From Thiodubiliella sp900128405 (lineage in GTDB: Bacteria > Pseudomonadota > Gammaproteobacteria > PS1 > Pseudothioglobaceae), in assembly GCA_963682085.1 (NCBI GenBank), contig OY821614.1:1488001-1552000 (forward strand): DNA of 64,000 nucleotides, read 5' to 3'. Made by a program: the position numbers and the translations under genes. The notes beneath the pieces are model-generated. The model saw only the letters and a program-made list of their open reading frames with translations, searched no databases and had not been told where the DNA came from. This document shows positions 41,740 to 51,310 of the stretch, piece after piece (position 1 is the first letter of the stretch; the number at the start of each line of letters is the position of its first letter).

Positions 41740-44178
41740 TCATAGTGATTTAGAGTAGGGTAGTGATTTAATGTAGTCTTCCATAAATTGCCAGTTTGGT
41801 TGGCTGTTTTTGTCTATGGGTAATAAAATAATTTCATTCTCCAGTCTATGAAGTCTAACTTGTCTGCCAAATCCATACTTAGGAGATATTTTATTTAGAA
41901 TGGCAATTAAAAATACATACACATATTCGCTTAAATCAATTTTTAATTCATCGTTAAAAATCAAAGTATGTATGTTGTCATCGCTAAAATACTGATATTT
42001 ATGGTAAAAAACACTGCCAAACATGTCTATCGTTAATTTATTGACAAATAAACATTTTCTTCCTTTGAAAGTGTCTTTATCAATAAAGCTGGTGATGCCA
42101 TTATTGTAAGATGAGGCTGTTATTAAAGGAGTGCTTCCAGGGGCTCTATCTTCTTTTGTTAGTCTTTCACCTTTCTGTATTATAAATAAATCATTTATTT
42201 TAAATTCTTTCCATTGAACGCTTTGCAAGTTTTTGTTTTTTGATAATAAAACAGATGAGTCTATATTGTTAGCGTTTAAAATATCCATAAGACTCAATTC
42301 GTCTATATCTTTGAACAATAAATCAAACTTTCTTTTTATCTCAAAAATCAAATGTTTTTTTAATGTTTTTGAAAAACCATCATTGTTAATATTAGAATAA
42401 TCTGCTTTTTGATGGGCTTGCAATATCCATTCATTATTTTCTTTAATGGTTTTATGAACTAAATTAATATTATTGTTATATTGTTGAGGATTTTTTAACT
42501 TTGTAAGTAGGTTGTTTTTTATTTCACTCCATTTATTATAAACATCAGTCCTGCCTTTATTTTTTGACAATACAAAACCATCATCTTTTAAGTTATAAAA
42601 AATAACTTCTGTATTGTTATGTGGCAAATGTGTTTCAAATATAGCAATAGCGGTATGAGTTGAAGCATTAGGTTGAAATAATTCCTTTGGCATATTGATA
42701 ACCGCCTTTAGTGTGTGTTTTGTTAAAATCCTATTCCTAACAATATCATCTTTAAAAAACACTGATTGAGGGGCGATAATCACACCGTAACGACTAACAT
42801 TATCTAACATTCTCTCTAAAAATTGAATTTCCTTTTTAGTTGGATTTTTGTTATTGTCTAATCCACCATAAGGTGGATTTATAAAACCAATTGTCGGCTG
42901 ATCCTTTTCCAAAGTTGAAATTGCTTCATCACTAAAAAAATCAATGTTATGTATTTTTGATTTTCCATCACCTCTAAAAAGCATATTAGATATGGCAAGA
43001 GAATACATTGTATTGCTTTTCTCAAAGCCCAATAATTGATTTTGTTTTACATTGTTAATTTTTTCTGTTTTATTCACCATATCTGAATTGGAAATACTTT
43101 CAATTAGTTTATTCATACCACTAATCAAAAAAGCACCAGTGCCACAACAAGCGTCAAAAATCTTATCATTGGCTTTGATCGGTATCAACTGAGTAAACAA
43201 TGTCGTAATATGGTTAGGCGTTAAAACAATACCTTTCTTGACATTGGCAATACCAGCATACCTTAAAAACTCTTCATAAAATTTTCCAATAATATCATAG
43301 CTGGTTTTTTTGTTAAACAGTGGAATGACATTATTTTCTAATTCTTCTAAAATTTCACTAAGAATATTGCTATTATTTAGGTCGTTATCTGTCGTTATAA
43401 AAGATAATTCATTATTCAAAACATTTATCTTGTCTTGACTAATACTCTCGTTTATTAAAATAATATTTATTGTGGTAGGTATATTACTAATAATAGTGCT
43501 TGTTTGATAACTTTGATAGTTATTCTTAAAATCGTTTCTAACATTATCTTTCTCATACAAACAAATCATTAAAGCACTTAATAAAACAGGGCGTTTTTGC
43601 GAGTCTATATTTCTAAGCATTCTGTTTATTTCGCCAGAACTCTTAGAAATATTGTTAGCAATCAACTCTAAATCTAAGTTTTCAAAAAGTGAAATATAAT
43701 CTTCTTCGTTTTGAAATTCTTTAATTGATATGTTTTTTATTTTGTCATTTTGGATGATAAAAGTATCAATTAAATGATTATGTTCATCAGTAATATCGCC
43801 ACTGAAAGCAATACCAATAATTCTAAAATCCGTTAGATATTTTAGAGTTGTTTGATTTTTCGTTTTTAATTTATTTTGTAAAAAGAATTTTAGATAATGC
43901 TTAATACCAGCAGTTGCATTATTTTTTATATTATTGCCACTATGGTCTTTAATTTGGTTTTTATTTTCTATAAGGATAAGTAGCTTTTTATTCTCATTAA
44001 AATAAATTAAATCAGGCTCGCCTCTGTTTTTTTCTGTACCTGATTTTGTTGCCGTACTTAAAACTTCTATAACATGAGAATTGTCTATTTTTTTAGTTTT
44101 CCATTGTTCTGCAAAAGTTTTGTTATTAGTTAAGTAATTAAATAAGTTAATATCTGTTTGTGCTTCATTTTTTGCCAT
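41740..44178 (-). CDS. Single-chain restriction-modification-specificity enzyme (type IIG-like)
   Basis: 812 residues. Three parts can be seen. An N-terminal PD-(D/E)XK nuclease: GEPDLIYF (Asp55) and LILIENKNQ (Glu71, Lys73). A central HsdM-like N6-adenine methyltransferase: FDACCGTGAF at 341-350 and NPPYGG at 434-439. A C-terminal HsdS-like target recognition region beginning VQWKEFKINDLFIIQKGERL and ending WQFMEDYIKSLPYSK. One chain thus can cut, methylate and recognise DNA. Very Asn/Lys-rich with strong A/T codon bias, unlike neighbours, fitting recent transfer. No separate HsdR or HsdS is adjacent. Confidence 0.88.
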   Translation of the reverse strand: MAKNEAQTDINLFNYLTNNKTFAEQWKTKKIDNSHVIEVLSTATKSGTEKNRGEPDLIYFNENKKLLILIENKNQIKDHSGNNIKNNATAGIKHYLKFFLQNKLKTKNQTTLKYLTDFRIIGIAFSGDITDEHNHLIDTFIIQNDKIKNISIKEFQNEEDYISLFENLDLELIANNISKSSGEINRMLRNIDSQKRPVLLSALMICLYEKDNVRNDFKNNYQSYQTSTIISNIPTTINIILINESISQDKINVLNNELSFITTDNDLNNSNILSEILEELENNVIPLFNKKTSYDIIGKFYEEFLRYAGIANVKKGIVLTPNHITTLFTQLIPIKANDKIFDACCGTGAFLISGMNKLIESISNSDMVNKTEKINNVKQNQLLGFEKSNTMYSLAISNMLFRGDGKSKIHNIDFFSDEAISTLEKDQPTIGFINPPYGGLDNNKNPTKKEIQFLERMLDNVSRYGVIIAPQSVFFKDDIVRNRILTKHTLKAVINMPKELFQPNASTHTAIAIFETHLPHNNTEVIFYNLKDDGFVLSKNKGRTDVYNKWSEIKNNLLTKLKNPQQYNNNINLVHKTIKENNEWILQAHQKADYSNINNDGFSKTLKKHLIFEIKRKFDLLFKDIDELSLMDILNANNIDSSVLLSKNKNLQSVQWKEFKINDLFIIQKGERLTKEDRAPGSTPLITASSYNNGITSFIDKDTFKGRKCLFVNKLTIDMFGSVFYHKYQYFSDDNIHTLIFNDELKIDLSEYVYVFLIAILNKISPKYGFGRQVRLHRLENEIILLPIDKNSQPNWQFMEDYIKSLPYSKSL

Positions 44179-44182
44179 AATA

Positions 44183-44464
44183 CTACGCCGTTAATTCCTT
44201 ATAACTAATTCTATTATTGCCAATACCTTTAAATAATGATACCATTCTATCCTTGGTATCAGTTTGACAATTACCCTCGTTTAATTTAAATACAAACTCA
44301 TCTATATAACAGCTTAAATGCTTAGTGCTGATATTATGAAAAGCGCCATTATATCCTCGTTTTAAAACCGCCCAAACGCTCTTCAATGCCGTTGGTGTGA
44401 ACCATACTATTAACAAACTCTTTTGCACTATGATTAACTGTTTTGTGATTAAAGCCACTTAATC
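44183..44464 (-). pseudogene. C-terminal remnant of an IS1595-family transposase
   Basis: Two frames must be joined: NHKTVNHSAKEFVNSMVHTN then, after an inserted A at about 44375, SVWAVLKRGYNGAFHNISTK and CYIDEFVFKLNEGNC, ending ISYKELTA. These are the last ~90 residues of the ISXO2-like DDE transposases. The upstream catalytic part is missing and no inverted repeats were found, so only a stub remains. Confidence 0.8.
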
Positions 44465-44581
44465 CTATAAATCAGCATAATTTCCCATATACAATTCCAG
44501 TGCTTTTTTAATGTGAAAACTGCAATTTCTTTGTGTTATTTGAGAAATTTCATTGACAATATCAATAATTTCTATTGGCAT
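44465..44581 (-). CDS. Ribbon-helix-helix (CopG-like) fragment
   Basis: Read from the ATG at 44581 it gives MPIEIIDIVNEISQITQRNC then SFHIKKALELYM, the two helices of an RHH DNA-binding fold as in CopG/ParD antitoxins. The expected beta strand is coded just before (NTINAIQSTAISSR), but no standard start codon precedes it in frame. Either a shortened antitoxin or a damaged gene; no toxin gene follows. Confidence 0.45.
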   Translation of the reverse strand: MPIEIIDIVNEISQITQRNCSFHIKKALELYMGNYADL

Positions 44582-44715
44582 TCTACTAGAAATTGCAGTG
44601 CTTTGTATTGCGTTAATTGTATTACAAAAACAATGATTATAGCCTAAGCTTAAAACAATATGTTTTTAATTTTAGCGTTGTCAAAACGCTGTTTTTCCTC
44701 AACGATAGAAAGAAT

Positions 44716-47457
44716 TTAATGCGCTTCTTGCCAAGAGTTGCCAATGCCAATATCAACTTTGAGGGGGATGTTAAGTGGGTGGGCGGTTTCCATTAGGTGT
44801 TGGATTTGTTGGGCGAATTCGTTGGCTTTGGTGGCGTTGACTTCGAAGACGAGTTCGTCGTGGACTTGCATAATCATTTTGATGTTGGGGTTGTTTTTTC
44901 CAATCCATGTGTGGATGTTGATCATGGCTTTTTTGATAATGTCGGCTGAGGATCCTTGCATTGGGGCGTTGATGGCGGTGCGTAGGGCGTGCTGTTGGAG
45001 CATTTTGTTTTTGGCGTTGATTTGTGGTAAATATAAACGCCTGCCTATGAGGGTTTCGACAAAGCCTTGGGCTTTGGCGATTTCTTTGGTGTCTTCCATA
45101 TATTTGGCTACGGCTGAGTAGTTTGCAAAATAGTCATCAATATATTGTTTGGCTTCGGTGCGTGAGACTTTAATTTGCTTTGCCAAACCAAAGGCACTCA
45201 TACCGTAAATTAAGCCAAAATTAATGGCTTTGGCTTTGCGTCTATGTTCGCTGGTAACTTGTTCAATTGGGAGGTTGAACATCATTGATGCGGTTGCACT
45301 ATGCACATCCATATCGTTGTTAAATGCGTCTAGCAAGTGGGTGTCTTGGGAAATGTGTGCCATAATGCGTAATTCAATTTGTGAATAATCTGCGGCAATA
45401 ATGACATTGCCTGTGCTGGCGATGAATGCGCCACGAATGCGTGCACCTTGTTCGGTGCGGATGGGGATGTTTTGTAGGTTTGGATTGGCGGAAGACAATC
45501 GTCCTGTTGCGGTAACAGCTTGGTGGTAAGAGGTGTGTAGGCGTTTGGTGGTTAAATTTACTTGCTTGGGCAGTGCTTCAAGATAAGTAGAGTTGAGTTT
45601 TGCTAGTGTGCGGTAACTTAAGATTAAATCTACTAAGGGGTGATCTAATAATTTTAGGGCTTCTTCGTTGGTTGATGGGGCGCCTTTTGGTGTGTTTTTC
45701 TTTGGCTCTAGTCCAAGGCCTTCTTCGCTAAATAAAATGTGTTGGATTTGCTTAGGGGATTCTAAATTAAAAGCATCGCCTGCTAATTCAAACGCCTTGG
45801 TTTGAATGTCCATCATCTGCTTAGCAATGTCAATTTGCTGGGCGTTGAGTGCTTGGGAATCTAATGCAACACCATTGCGTTCCATTGTTACCAGAATGGG
45901 GATTAGTGGCAATTCTACTTGCAAATAAAGTTTGTATAAATCGGGATATTTCACCAGTTCGTGTGCCAATATTTCGTTAAGTTTGTGTGTGACAATCACA
46001 TCTTCGCAGGCGTAAGGGGCGGCGAGGTCAATATTAACTTGGTTAAAAGTTAGTTGCTTCTTGCCTTTGCCAGCCACATCGGCAAAATGGATGGTTTCGT
46101 GGTGTAAATAAAACACGCTTAAATCATCCATATTGTGCCTAGTGGCAACTGAATTTAGGCAATAAGATTTCAGCATAGTGTCATCAATAATGCCATTTAA
46201 TTCTAGGTCATAATTAGCCAAAACATGGGTATCGTATTTTAAATTCTGCCCGACTTTGCCGATGGCGGCATTTTCTAAAATTGGTTTTAGTTGATTAAGC
46301 ACTTTATGGCTGTCCAATTGCGGTGGTGCATCTAAATAATCATGTCCAACAGGGAGATAAAAACTGTCCTTGTCCACCAAAAATACCCAGCCAACAATTT
46401 GTGCATTCATATAATCAAGTGAGGTGGTTTCTAAATCAAATACAAAACTTTTGCACTGCTCTAAACGCTTTAACAAATGCTCAAAATCTACTTGATTAAA
46501 GATAACTTTTTGCGTGTATTGTTCCAGCCAATCAGCTTTAGGTTGGGCGACTTGAGTTGCTTCTGTTGATTCTGCTGTTGATGCAAGTGCCTGAGTGGCA
46601 GGGGTGCCACCCAATTGTTGAAACCAGACTTTAAATCCGTATTGTTGATAAAGGCTGGACAATTTTGCATGGTCAGCCCCCGGCTCATCGTCCAAAATAT
46701 TGCAGGGCAATTGCACATCAAATTTGAGTTGAACCAAACGATAAGACAACGCTAATAAATCAAAATTATCACGCAATTTTTCACCCACTTTGCCTTTAAT
46801 TTGTTCGGCATTAGCCTTAACGCCTTCGATTGAATCGAACTGCTCTAGCCACTTAACCGCAGTTTTGGGGCCAACGCTTGGCACGCCGGGAATATTATCT
46901 GCACTGTCGCCAGTAAGTGCCAATAAATCTAGGATTTGATCAGGACGCACACCCATTTTTTTAATCACACCTTGGTGGTCATAAAAGGTGCCTTTCATAT
47001 CTAATTGAGAAACATTAGCACTCACCAATTGCATTAAATCTTTGTCGCTACTGGCAATCAATGTTTTTATATTTTGTTTATCTGCATAGGTCGCTAGCGT
47101 GGCGATGACATCATCTGCCTCAACTTTATCAACGCAAATAAAATGAAAGCCCATGGCACGAACAATCTCATACAAGGGCTCAATTTGTATAATCAGTTCT
47201 TCGTCGGCGGGCTTTCTATGTGCCTTGTATTCTGGATAAATATCGTGGCGGAAATTCTTCCCTTTGGCATCAAAAATTGCAATTATTTTTGCTTCTGGAT
47301 ATTGATTTTGTAGGCGTTTTATGGCATTTATCACCCCAAAAATTGCCCCAGTTGGAAAGCCTTCATCGTTGCTTAAATTCTGCGCAAGTGTGGAAAAATA
47401 CGCTCGGAATAAAAAAGCTGTTCCGTCTAATAAAATAAGTTGATAAGGTGATTGCAT
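44716..47457 (-). CDS. polA: DNA polymerase I
   Basis: 913 residues with all three domains. 5'-3' exonuclease: LLDGTAFLFRAYFS and IIAIFDAKGKNFRHDIYPEYK. 3'-5' exonuclease: SFVFDLETTSLDYMNAQIVG (DxE) and the later Asp in YDTHVLANYDLEL. Polymerase: ADYSQIELRIMAHIS, RRKAKAINFGLIYGMSAFG and MQVHDELVFEVN. Acts in repair and Okazaki fragment processing. Confidence 0.97.
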   Translation of the reverse strand: MQSPYQLILLDGTAFLFRAYFSTLAQNLSNDEGFPTGAIFGVINAIKRLQNQYPEAKIIAIFDAKGKNFRHDIYPEYKAHRKPADEELIIQIEPLYEIVRAMGFHFICVDKVEADDVIATLATYADKQNIKTLIASSDKDLMQLVSANVSQLDMKGTFYDHQGVIKKMGVRPDQILDLLALTGDSADNIPGVPSVGPKTAVKWLEQFDSIEGVKANAEQIKGKVGEKLRDNFDLLALSYRLVQLKFDVQLPCNILDDEPGADHAKLSSLYQQYGFKVWFQQLGGTPATQALASTAESTEATQVAQPKADWLEQYTQKVIFNQVDFEHLLKRLEQCKSFVFDLETTSLDYMNAQIVGWVFLVDKDSFYLPVGHDYLDAPPQLDSHKVLNQLKPILENAAIGKVGQNLKYDTHVLANYDLELNGIIDDTMLKSYCLNSVATRHNMDDLSVFYLHHETIHFADVAGKGKKQLTFNQVNIDLAAPYACEDVIVTHKLNEILAHELVKYPDLYKLYLQVELPLIPILVTMERNGVALDSQALNAQQIDIAKQMMDIQTKAFELAGDAFNLESPKQIQHILFSEEGLGLEPKKNTPKGAPSTNEEALKLLDHPLVDLILSYRTLAKLNSTYLEALPKQVNLTTKRLHTSYHQAVTATGRLSSANPNLQNIPIRTEQGARIRGAFIASTGNVIIAADYSQIELRIMAHISQDTHLLDAFNNDMDVHSATASMMFNLPIEQVTSEHRRKAKAINFGLIYGMSAFGLAKQIKVSRTEAKQYIDDYFANYSAVAKYMEDTKEIAKAQGFVETLIGRRLYLPQINAKNKMLQQHALRTAINAPMQGSSADIIKKAMINIHTWIGKNNPNIKMIMQVHDELVFEVNATKANEFAQQIQHLMETAHPLNIPLKVDIGIGNSWQEAH

Positions 47458-47619
47458 ACTAAATAATGATTAAAGGTCTTTGCAATGCATAGCCCTTTAA
47501 ATGATTGAAAAAATAATAGATTTTATCCTCGTTCAAGGTTGTTAAGGGTATTTTTAAAAAGTTTTTAGGCAGAAACGGTATAAAATGCAGATTTCAGCAC
47601 CCACTTTTGCTACAAATTC

Positions 47620-48339
47620 ATGTCAAACATTCTCATTAGTGCCAATCACATTAGCCTCAGTCACCACGGCAAAAAGGTGCTTGACGATGTGAGTTTTGAG
47701 CTAAAAACAGGTGAGTTTATTACCTTAATCGGGCCCAATGGTGCTGGCAAGAGTTCATTAATTAAAATCTTACTTGGTTTGATTATCGCCGACCATGGAA
47801 ATATTAAAAAATCCAAAGACATTAGATTAGGCTACACGCCACAAAAATTTATTGCTAATGAGTTTATCCCCATTTCAGTGGCTGATTTTCTCAAACTAAA
47901 TCAAAAGATTGACACCCAATTTTTAGCCGACATCGCCACGCTCACAGGCATTGAAACACGACTGAATTTGCCTTTAAGCAGTTTATCTGGCGGTGAGATG
48001 CAACGCGTATTACTCGCCCGTGCATTGCTGGCAAAGCCCAATGTTCTTATCCTAGACGAGCCCGCACAAAACCTTGATATTGATGGACAAATGCAACTCT
48101 ACAAACTGATTCAAGACATTCATCAACAACAAAACTGTGCGGTATTAATGGTCTCCCACGACCTGCATCGGGTGATGAAAGAATCAACCCAAGTGCTGTG
48201 CCTATATCGCCATATTTGCTGTATGGGTCAACCCGAAACCTTGATTAAAAACAGTCAATTTAACGATTTATTTGCCGACCAAATGGAGGAACTGATGGCA
48301 ACTTATGAACATCATCATAACCATTGTCACAAAGACTAG
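47620..48339 (+). CDS. znuC: Zinc ABC transporter ATPase
   Basis: 239 residues. Walker A IGPNGAGKSS, signature LSGGEMQRVLLARALL, Walker B LILDEPAQNLD. The overall pattern LLAKPNVLILDEPAQNLDID and the final HHHNHCHKD metal-binding tail are typical of ZnuC. The partner genes znuA and znuB are not in the window. A possible -10 TATAAA lies at about 47579. Confidence 0.85.
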   Translation: MSNILISANHISLSHHGKKVLDDVSFELKTGEFITLIGPNGAGKSSLIKILLGLIIADHGNIKKSKDIRLGYTPQKFIANEFIPISVADFLKLNQKIDTQFLADIATLTGIETRLNLPLSSLSGGEMQRVLLARALLAKPNVLILDEPAQNLDIDGQMQLYKLIQDIHQQQNCAVLMVSHDLHRVMKESTQVLCLYRHICCMGQPETLIKNSQFNDLFADQMEELMATYEHHHNHCHKD

Positions 48340-48385
48340 TGGCTTGCCCTGATATAATGTTTATTTTTTGAACAATGGACACATT

Positions 48386-49201
48386 ATGAAGGATATTATT
48401 GAAGCGGCTTTTGAAAATAGAGCAGACCTTAACCCACAATCAGCTAGCACAGAAATCAAACAAGCCGTTGCAGAAGCCATTCAGCTACTTGACTCAGGGC
48501 AAGCACGAGTTGCTGAGCAAAAAGGTGTGGGCGACTGGGTTGTCAATGAATGGCTAAAAAAAGCGGTGCTACTGTCTTTTAGATTAGAAGACAATAGACC
48601 TATGCAAGGCGGTTTCACTCAATACTACGACAAAGTGCCTTCAAAATTTGCCGATATGTCCACAGAGGAATTTGCAGCAGCAGGGGTTCGTGTTGTCCCG
48701 CCAGCAAGTGCACGCCGAGGCTCCTTTATCGCCAAAGACACGGTGCTAATGCCTAGTTATGTCAATATTGGTGCCTATGTGGACTCAGGCACCATGGTAG
48801 ACACTTGGGCAACTGTCGGCTCATGTGCACAAATTGGTAAAAATGTTCACTTGTCTGGTGGTGTTGGTATCGGTGGCGTATTAGAGCCATTGCAAGCCAG
48901 TCCAACGATTATCGAAGATAACTGTTTTATCGGTGCACGCTCAGAAGTTGTTGAGGGTGTGATTGTTGAAGAAGGGGCGGTGATTTCAATGGGGGTTTAT
49001 ATTGGACAATCTACCAAAATTTTTAATCGTGAAACAGGCGAAATTACTTACGGTCGTGTGCCAGCAGGCTCGGTTGTTGTTTCAGGTAATTTGCCTTCAA
49101 AAGACGGCAGTTATTCACTTTATTGTGCAGTAATTGTTAAACAAGTTGATGCCAAAACCCGTTCCAAAGTAGGCATTAATGCGTTACTAAGAGGCATTTA
49201 A
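48386..49201 (+). CDS. dapD: Tetrahydrodipicolinate N-succinyltransferase
   Basis: 271 residues from the ATG at 48386. Succinylates tetrahydrodipicolinate in lysine/peptidoglycan precursor synthesis. The left-handed beta-helix hexapeptide repeats are seen in VLMPSYVNIGAYVDSGTMVD, IGKNVHLSGGVGIGGVLEP and IIEDNCFIGARSEVVEGVIV. It makes the succinylase route with lysA elsewhere in the window. Confidence 0.96.
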   Translation: MKDIIEAAFENRADLNPQSASTEIKQAVAEAIQLLDSGQARVAEQKGVGDWVVNEWLKKAVLLSFRLEDNRPMQGGFTQYYDKVPSKFADMSTEEFAAAGVRVVPPASARRGSFIAKDTVLMPSYVNIGAYVDSGTMVDTWATVGSCAQIGKNVHLSGGVGIGGVLEPLQASPTIIEDNCFIGARSEVVEGVIVEEGAVISMGVYIGQSTKIFNRETGEITYGRVPAGSVVVSGNLPSKDGSYSLYCAVIVKQVDAKTRSKVGINALLRGI

Positions 49202-49241
49202 TTACCCGTCTGAGAAGCCTTTATATGAATATGAATGCTCA

Positions 49242-50015
49242 TTAATTCTCTGTATTTACACGAAGATCTTCACTAATTTTTTTTAGTTGTTTGATGTAGT
49301 TAAGCAATGAATGATTTTCTCTCCAATCACAAAGATGTTCATTGCCAAAAGTTATGCCAAATTCTTGTTTTACATGCTGATAATGATATCCTAAGATGTC
49401 TTTTAAGGGTAAATCTGGAATTTTGTCGTTTGAGTTAACCACGCGCCAAGAATGGGCAATGGCATTATCATATATTGAAGCATAATTAGGGGAACCTGTG
49501 CGAGGCCCTGCAAATGAGTAAAGAATGGGTTCTTTGTATTTTGTATTCTTAGCAATATCAAGTGCATTCAAAACAGCAAGAGCACCGCCCATACTATGGC
49601 CAGTTACATATATATTACCTTTTATTTGCCTTGCTTTAAGGAAGTTCAAAACCTTATCTTGAGGGGAGCAACTTTCTTCTGTTGATATATATATCTGATA
49701 AAACCCAGATTCAACTTTACTTTTTTCCGCAAGATAGGCGCATTCTTCTTGCTCAAATTGTGCCACTTCGATCCATTCTTCGATTGAACCAACGCCACGC
49801 CAACTAATATAAATATCTTCTCCTTTAGAGGCAATAAAGCCCAATGGAAAAAGTTTACCTTCATGCATTATTTGGAATGTGCCTTCTAATTGATACCCTT
49901 TGGGTCCTGGCCATTTTTTCCCTTTTTTGTAATCAGAGTATTGAATAGATGTCTCAAGACTCAAATTAGCTAACTCTAAGGCTAAGCTTATATTAAATTT
50001 TTTTAATAAAGTCAT
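49242..50015 (-). CDS. Class 3 lipase-family alpha/beta hydrolase
   Basis: 257 residues. Nucleophile elbow VTGHSMGGALAVL, then FAGPRTGSPNYA, the catalytic Asp in VVNSNDKIPDLPL and a His in ENHSLLNYI give the full triad of Lipase_3. An oxyanion-region ISWRGVGSIEEW precedes. There is no signal peptide, so it is cytoplasmic or leaves by another route. It follows the phosphatase gene by 15 bases on the same strand, so they may be cotranscribed. Confidence 0.85.
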   Translation of the reverse strand: MTLLKKFNISLALELANLSLETSIQYSDYKKGKKWPGPKGYQLEGTFQIMHEGKLFPLGFIASKGEDIYISWRGVGSIEEWIEVAQFEQEECAYLAEKSKVESGFYQIYISTEESCSPQDKVLNFLKARQIKGNIYVTGHSMGGALAVLNALDIAKNTKYKEPILYSFAGPRTGSPNYASIYDNAIAHSWRVVNSNDKIPDLPLKDILGYHYQHVKQEFGITFGNEHLCDWRENHSLLNYIKQLKKISEDLRVNTEN

Positions 50016-50030
50016 ATTAGTTAAACAAAA

Positions 50031-51263
50031 TTATTGGCAATTCAATGAAGAAGACTTGTCAAGCAACCATAAACACTCACCAACCTTGCTTCCCTTTTGA
50101 TTATAAAATTTAAAGACCTTAGCTGTATTTGTCAAAATTCCGTAGCCAAAACCTGTCCGAGAGTAAACAAAATTAGCCATATGCTTATTAATATCAACCG
50201 CTCTTTTCATGCTATTGCTAATTTTATATAACTTTGTGCCACTATTACCAATAATCAGTTGATCATAATCAGTTTGCATATCTAATGTTTGTAAATAATG
50301 GGCGTGCCCAGCAATAAATAATGTTTGCGTAGGCAGCAGGTTTTTAAAGGCTATTTGTTGGGTTAGATTGCCATAATAATATTTAGATTGAAATTTATTG
50401 TAAGTCCACATAGGCCGATGTGTCAAAAATATATTGGTCGAATCTTTATCAATTTTTAACTGCTCTATTGCCTTTTTATAAAGCGCTAATTGGGCATCGG
50501 AAGTGTGATCATCCTCACCATAACTACTGTCAAACATAATATAATTAACATTTTTCAACTTAAACAGATAGGGTTTTTCCATCTCGGTGCAAGCTTGCCC
50601 CGTCTTTTGATACGCCCATGGCGATAAAAAACGAAACCAGCCATTTTCTGCTCTACTACAACCTTCGTGGTTACCCCGAGAAAAAGCAATCACTGACGAT
50701 TGAAATAATGAACTGGCAGGCGTAAACCAATCCGCATTCCAAGTATCCCAATTGTATCCACTTGGCGAACCTTGACAGCCCTTATTGCCCTCAGGACAAG
50801 GGGCTTCTCGGTAAAAATAATCACCTACATGCAAAATTATATCGGGGGTTTTAGAGGTAATACTCTCGCTTAACTCACGAAATGGCCAAGCCTCAGCATC
50901 GTTACATGCCTGAACGCTGACCTTATTAATACGACATCCTGTATCACCTAAGATAGCAATACGATTGACTTCACGGGGTAAAGTAGGCAACACCCGCTGT
51001 TGAATTTTGATTGATTGGGTATTACGACTGACTAACAGTTCACATACCGCTGGAAAATTTGCCACCTTGGGTGCTCTTAATTGCATAGCAGTGAGGATAT
51101 TATCAACACTCACCTTTGGGCACGACTCATTTTTTAATAAAATGGCTCTAACACTGAGCTGGTCATTGGCGACCATTTGAACCCATTGATAAGGGGGTTG
51201 TGCATAAATCATAGATGACAATAACAATAGCAAGGCCGCAATTGTAAACTTAGAAAACTTCAT
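50031..51263 (-). CDS. Exported calcineurin-like metallophosphoesterase
   Basis: 410 residues. Signal peptide of about 21 residues ends at IYA. Metal-site motifs are AILGDTGCR, ILHVGDYFY, SRGNHEGC and FIAGHAHYLQ, as in purple-acid-phosphatase-like enzymes. Several cysteine pairs (CRINKVSVQAC, CPEGNKGC) suggest disulfides, in line with a periplasmic or secreted place. Substrate not known; scavenging phosphate from organic esters is one possibility. Confidence 0.85.
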   Translation of the reverse strand: MKFSKFTIAALLLLLSSMIYAQPPYQWVQMVANDQLSVRAILLKNESCPKVSVDNILTAMQLRAPKVANFPAVCELLVSRNTQSIKIQQRVLPTLPREVNRIAILGDTGCRINKVSVQACNDAEAWPFRELSESITSKTPDIILHVGDYFYREAPCPEGNKGCQGSPSGYNWDTWNADWFTPASSLFQSSVIAFSRGNHEGCSRAENGWFRFLSPWAYQKTGQACTEMEKPYLFKLKNVNYIMFDSSYGEDDHTSDAQLALYKKAIEQLKIDKDSTNIFLTHRPMWTYNKFQSKYYYGNLTQQIAFKNLLPTQTLFIAGHAHYLQTLDMQTDYDQLIIGNSGTKLYKISNSMKRAVDINKHMANFVYSRTGFGYGILTNTAKVFKFYNQKGSKVGECLWLLDKSSSLNCQ

Positions 51264-51310
51264 AAAAACCTCCTGATTAGAAACTTTTGTATCAATGACA
51301 AAAGTCTCAT

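Noticed and set aside
47460..47500. AAAGGTCTTTGCAATGC before znuC as another IS end
   Set aside because: Only partial similarity to the GAGACCTTTGCATAA end, within chance for A/T-rich DNA.
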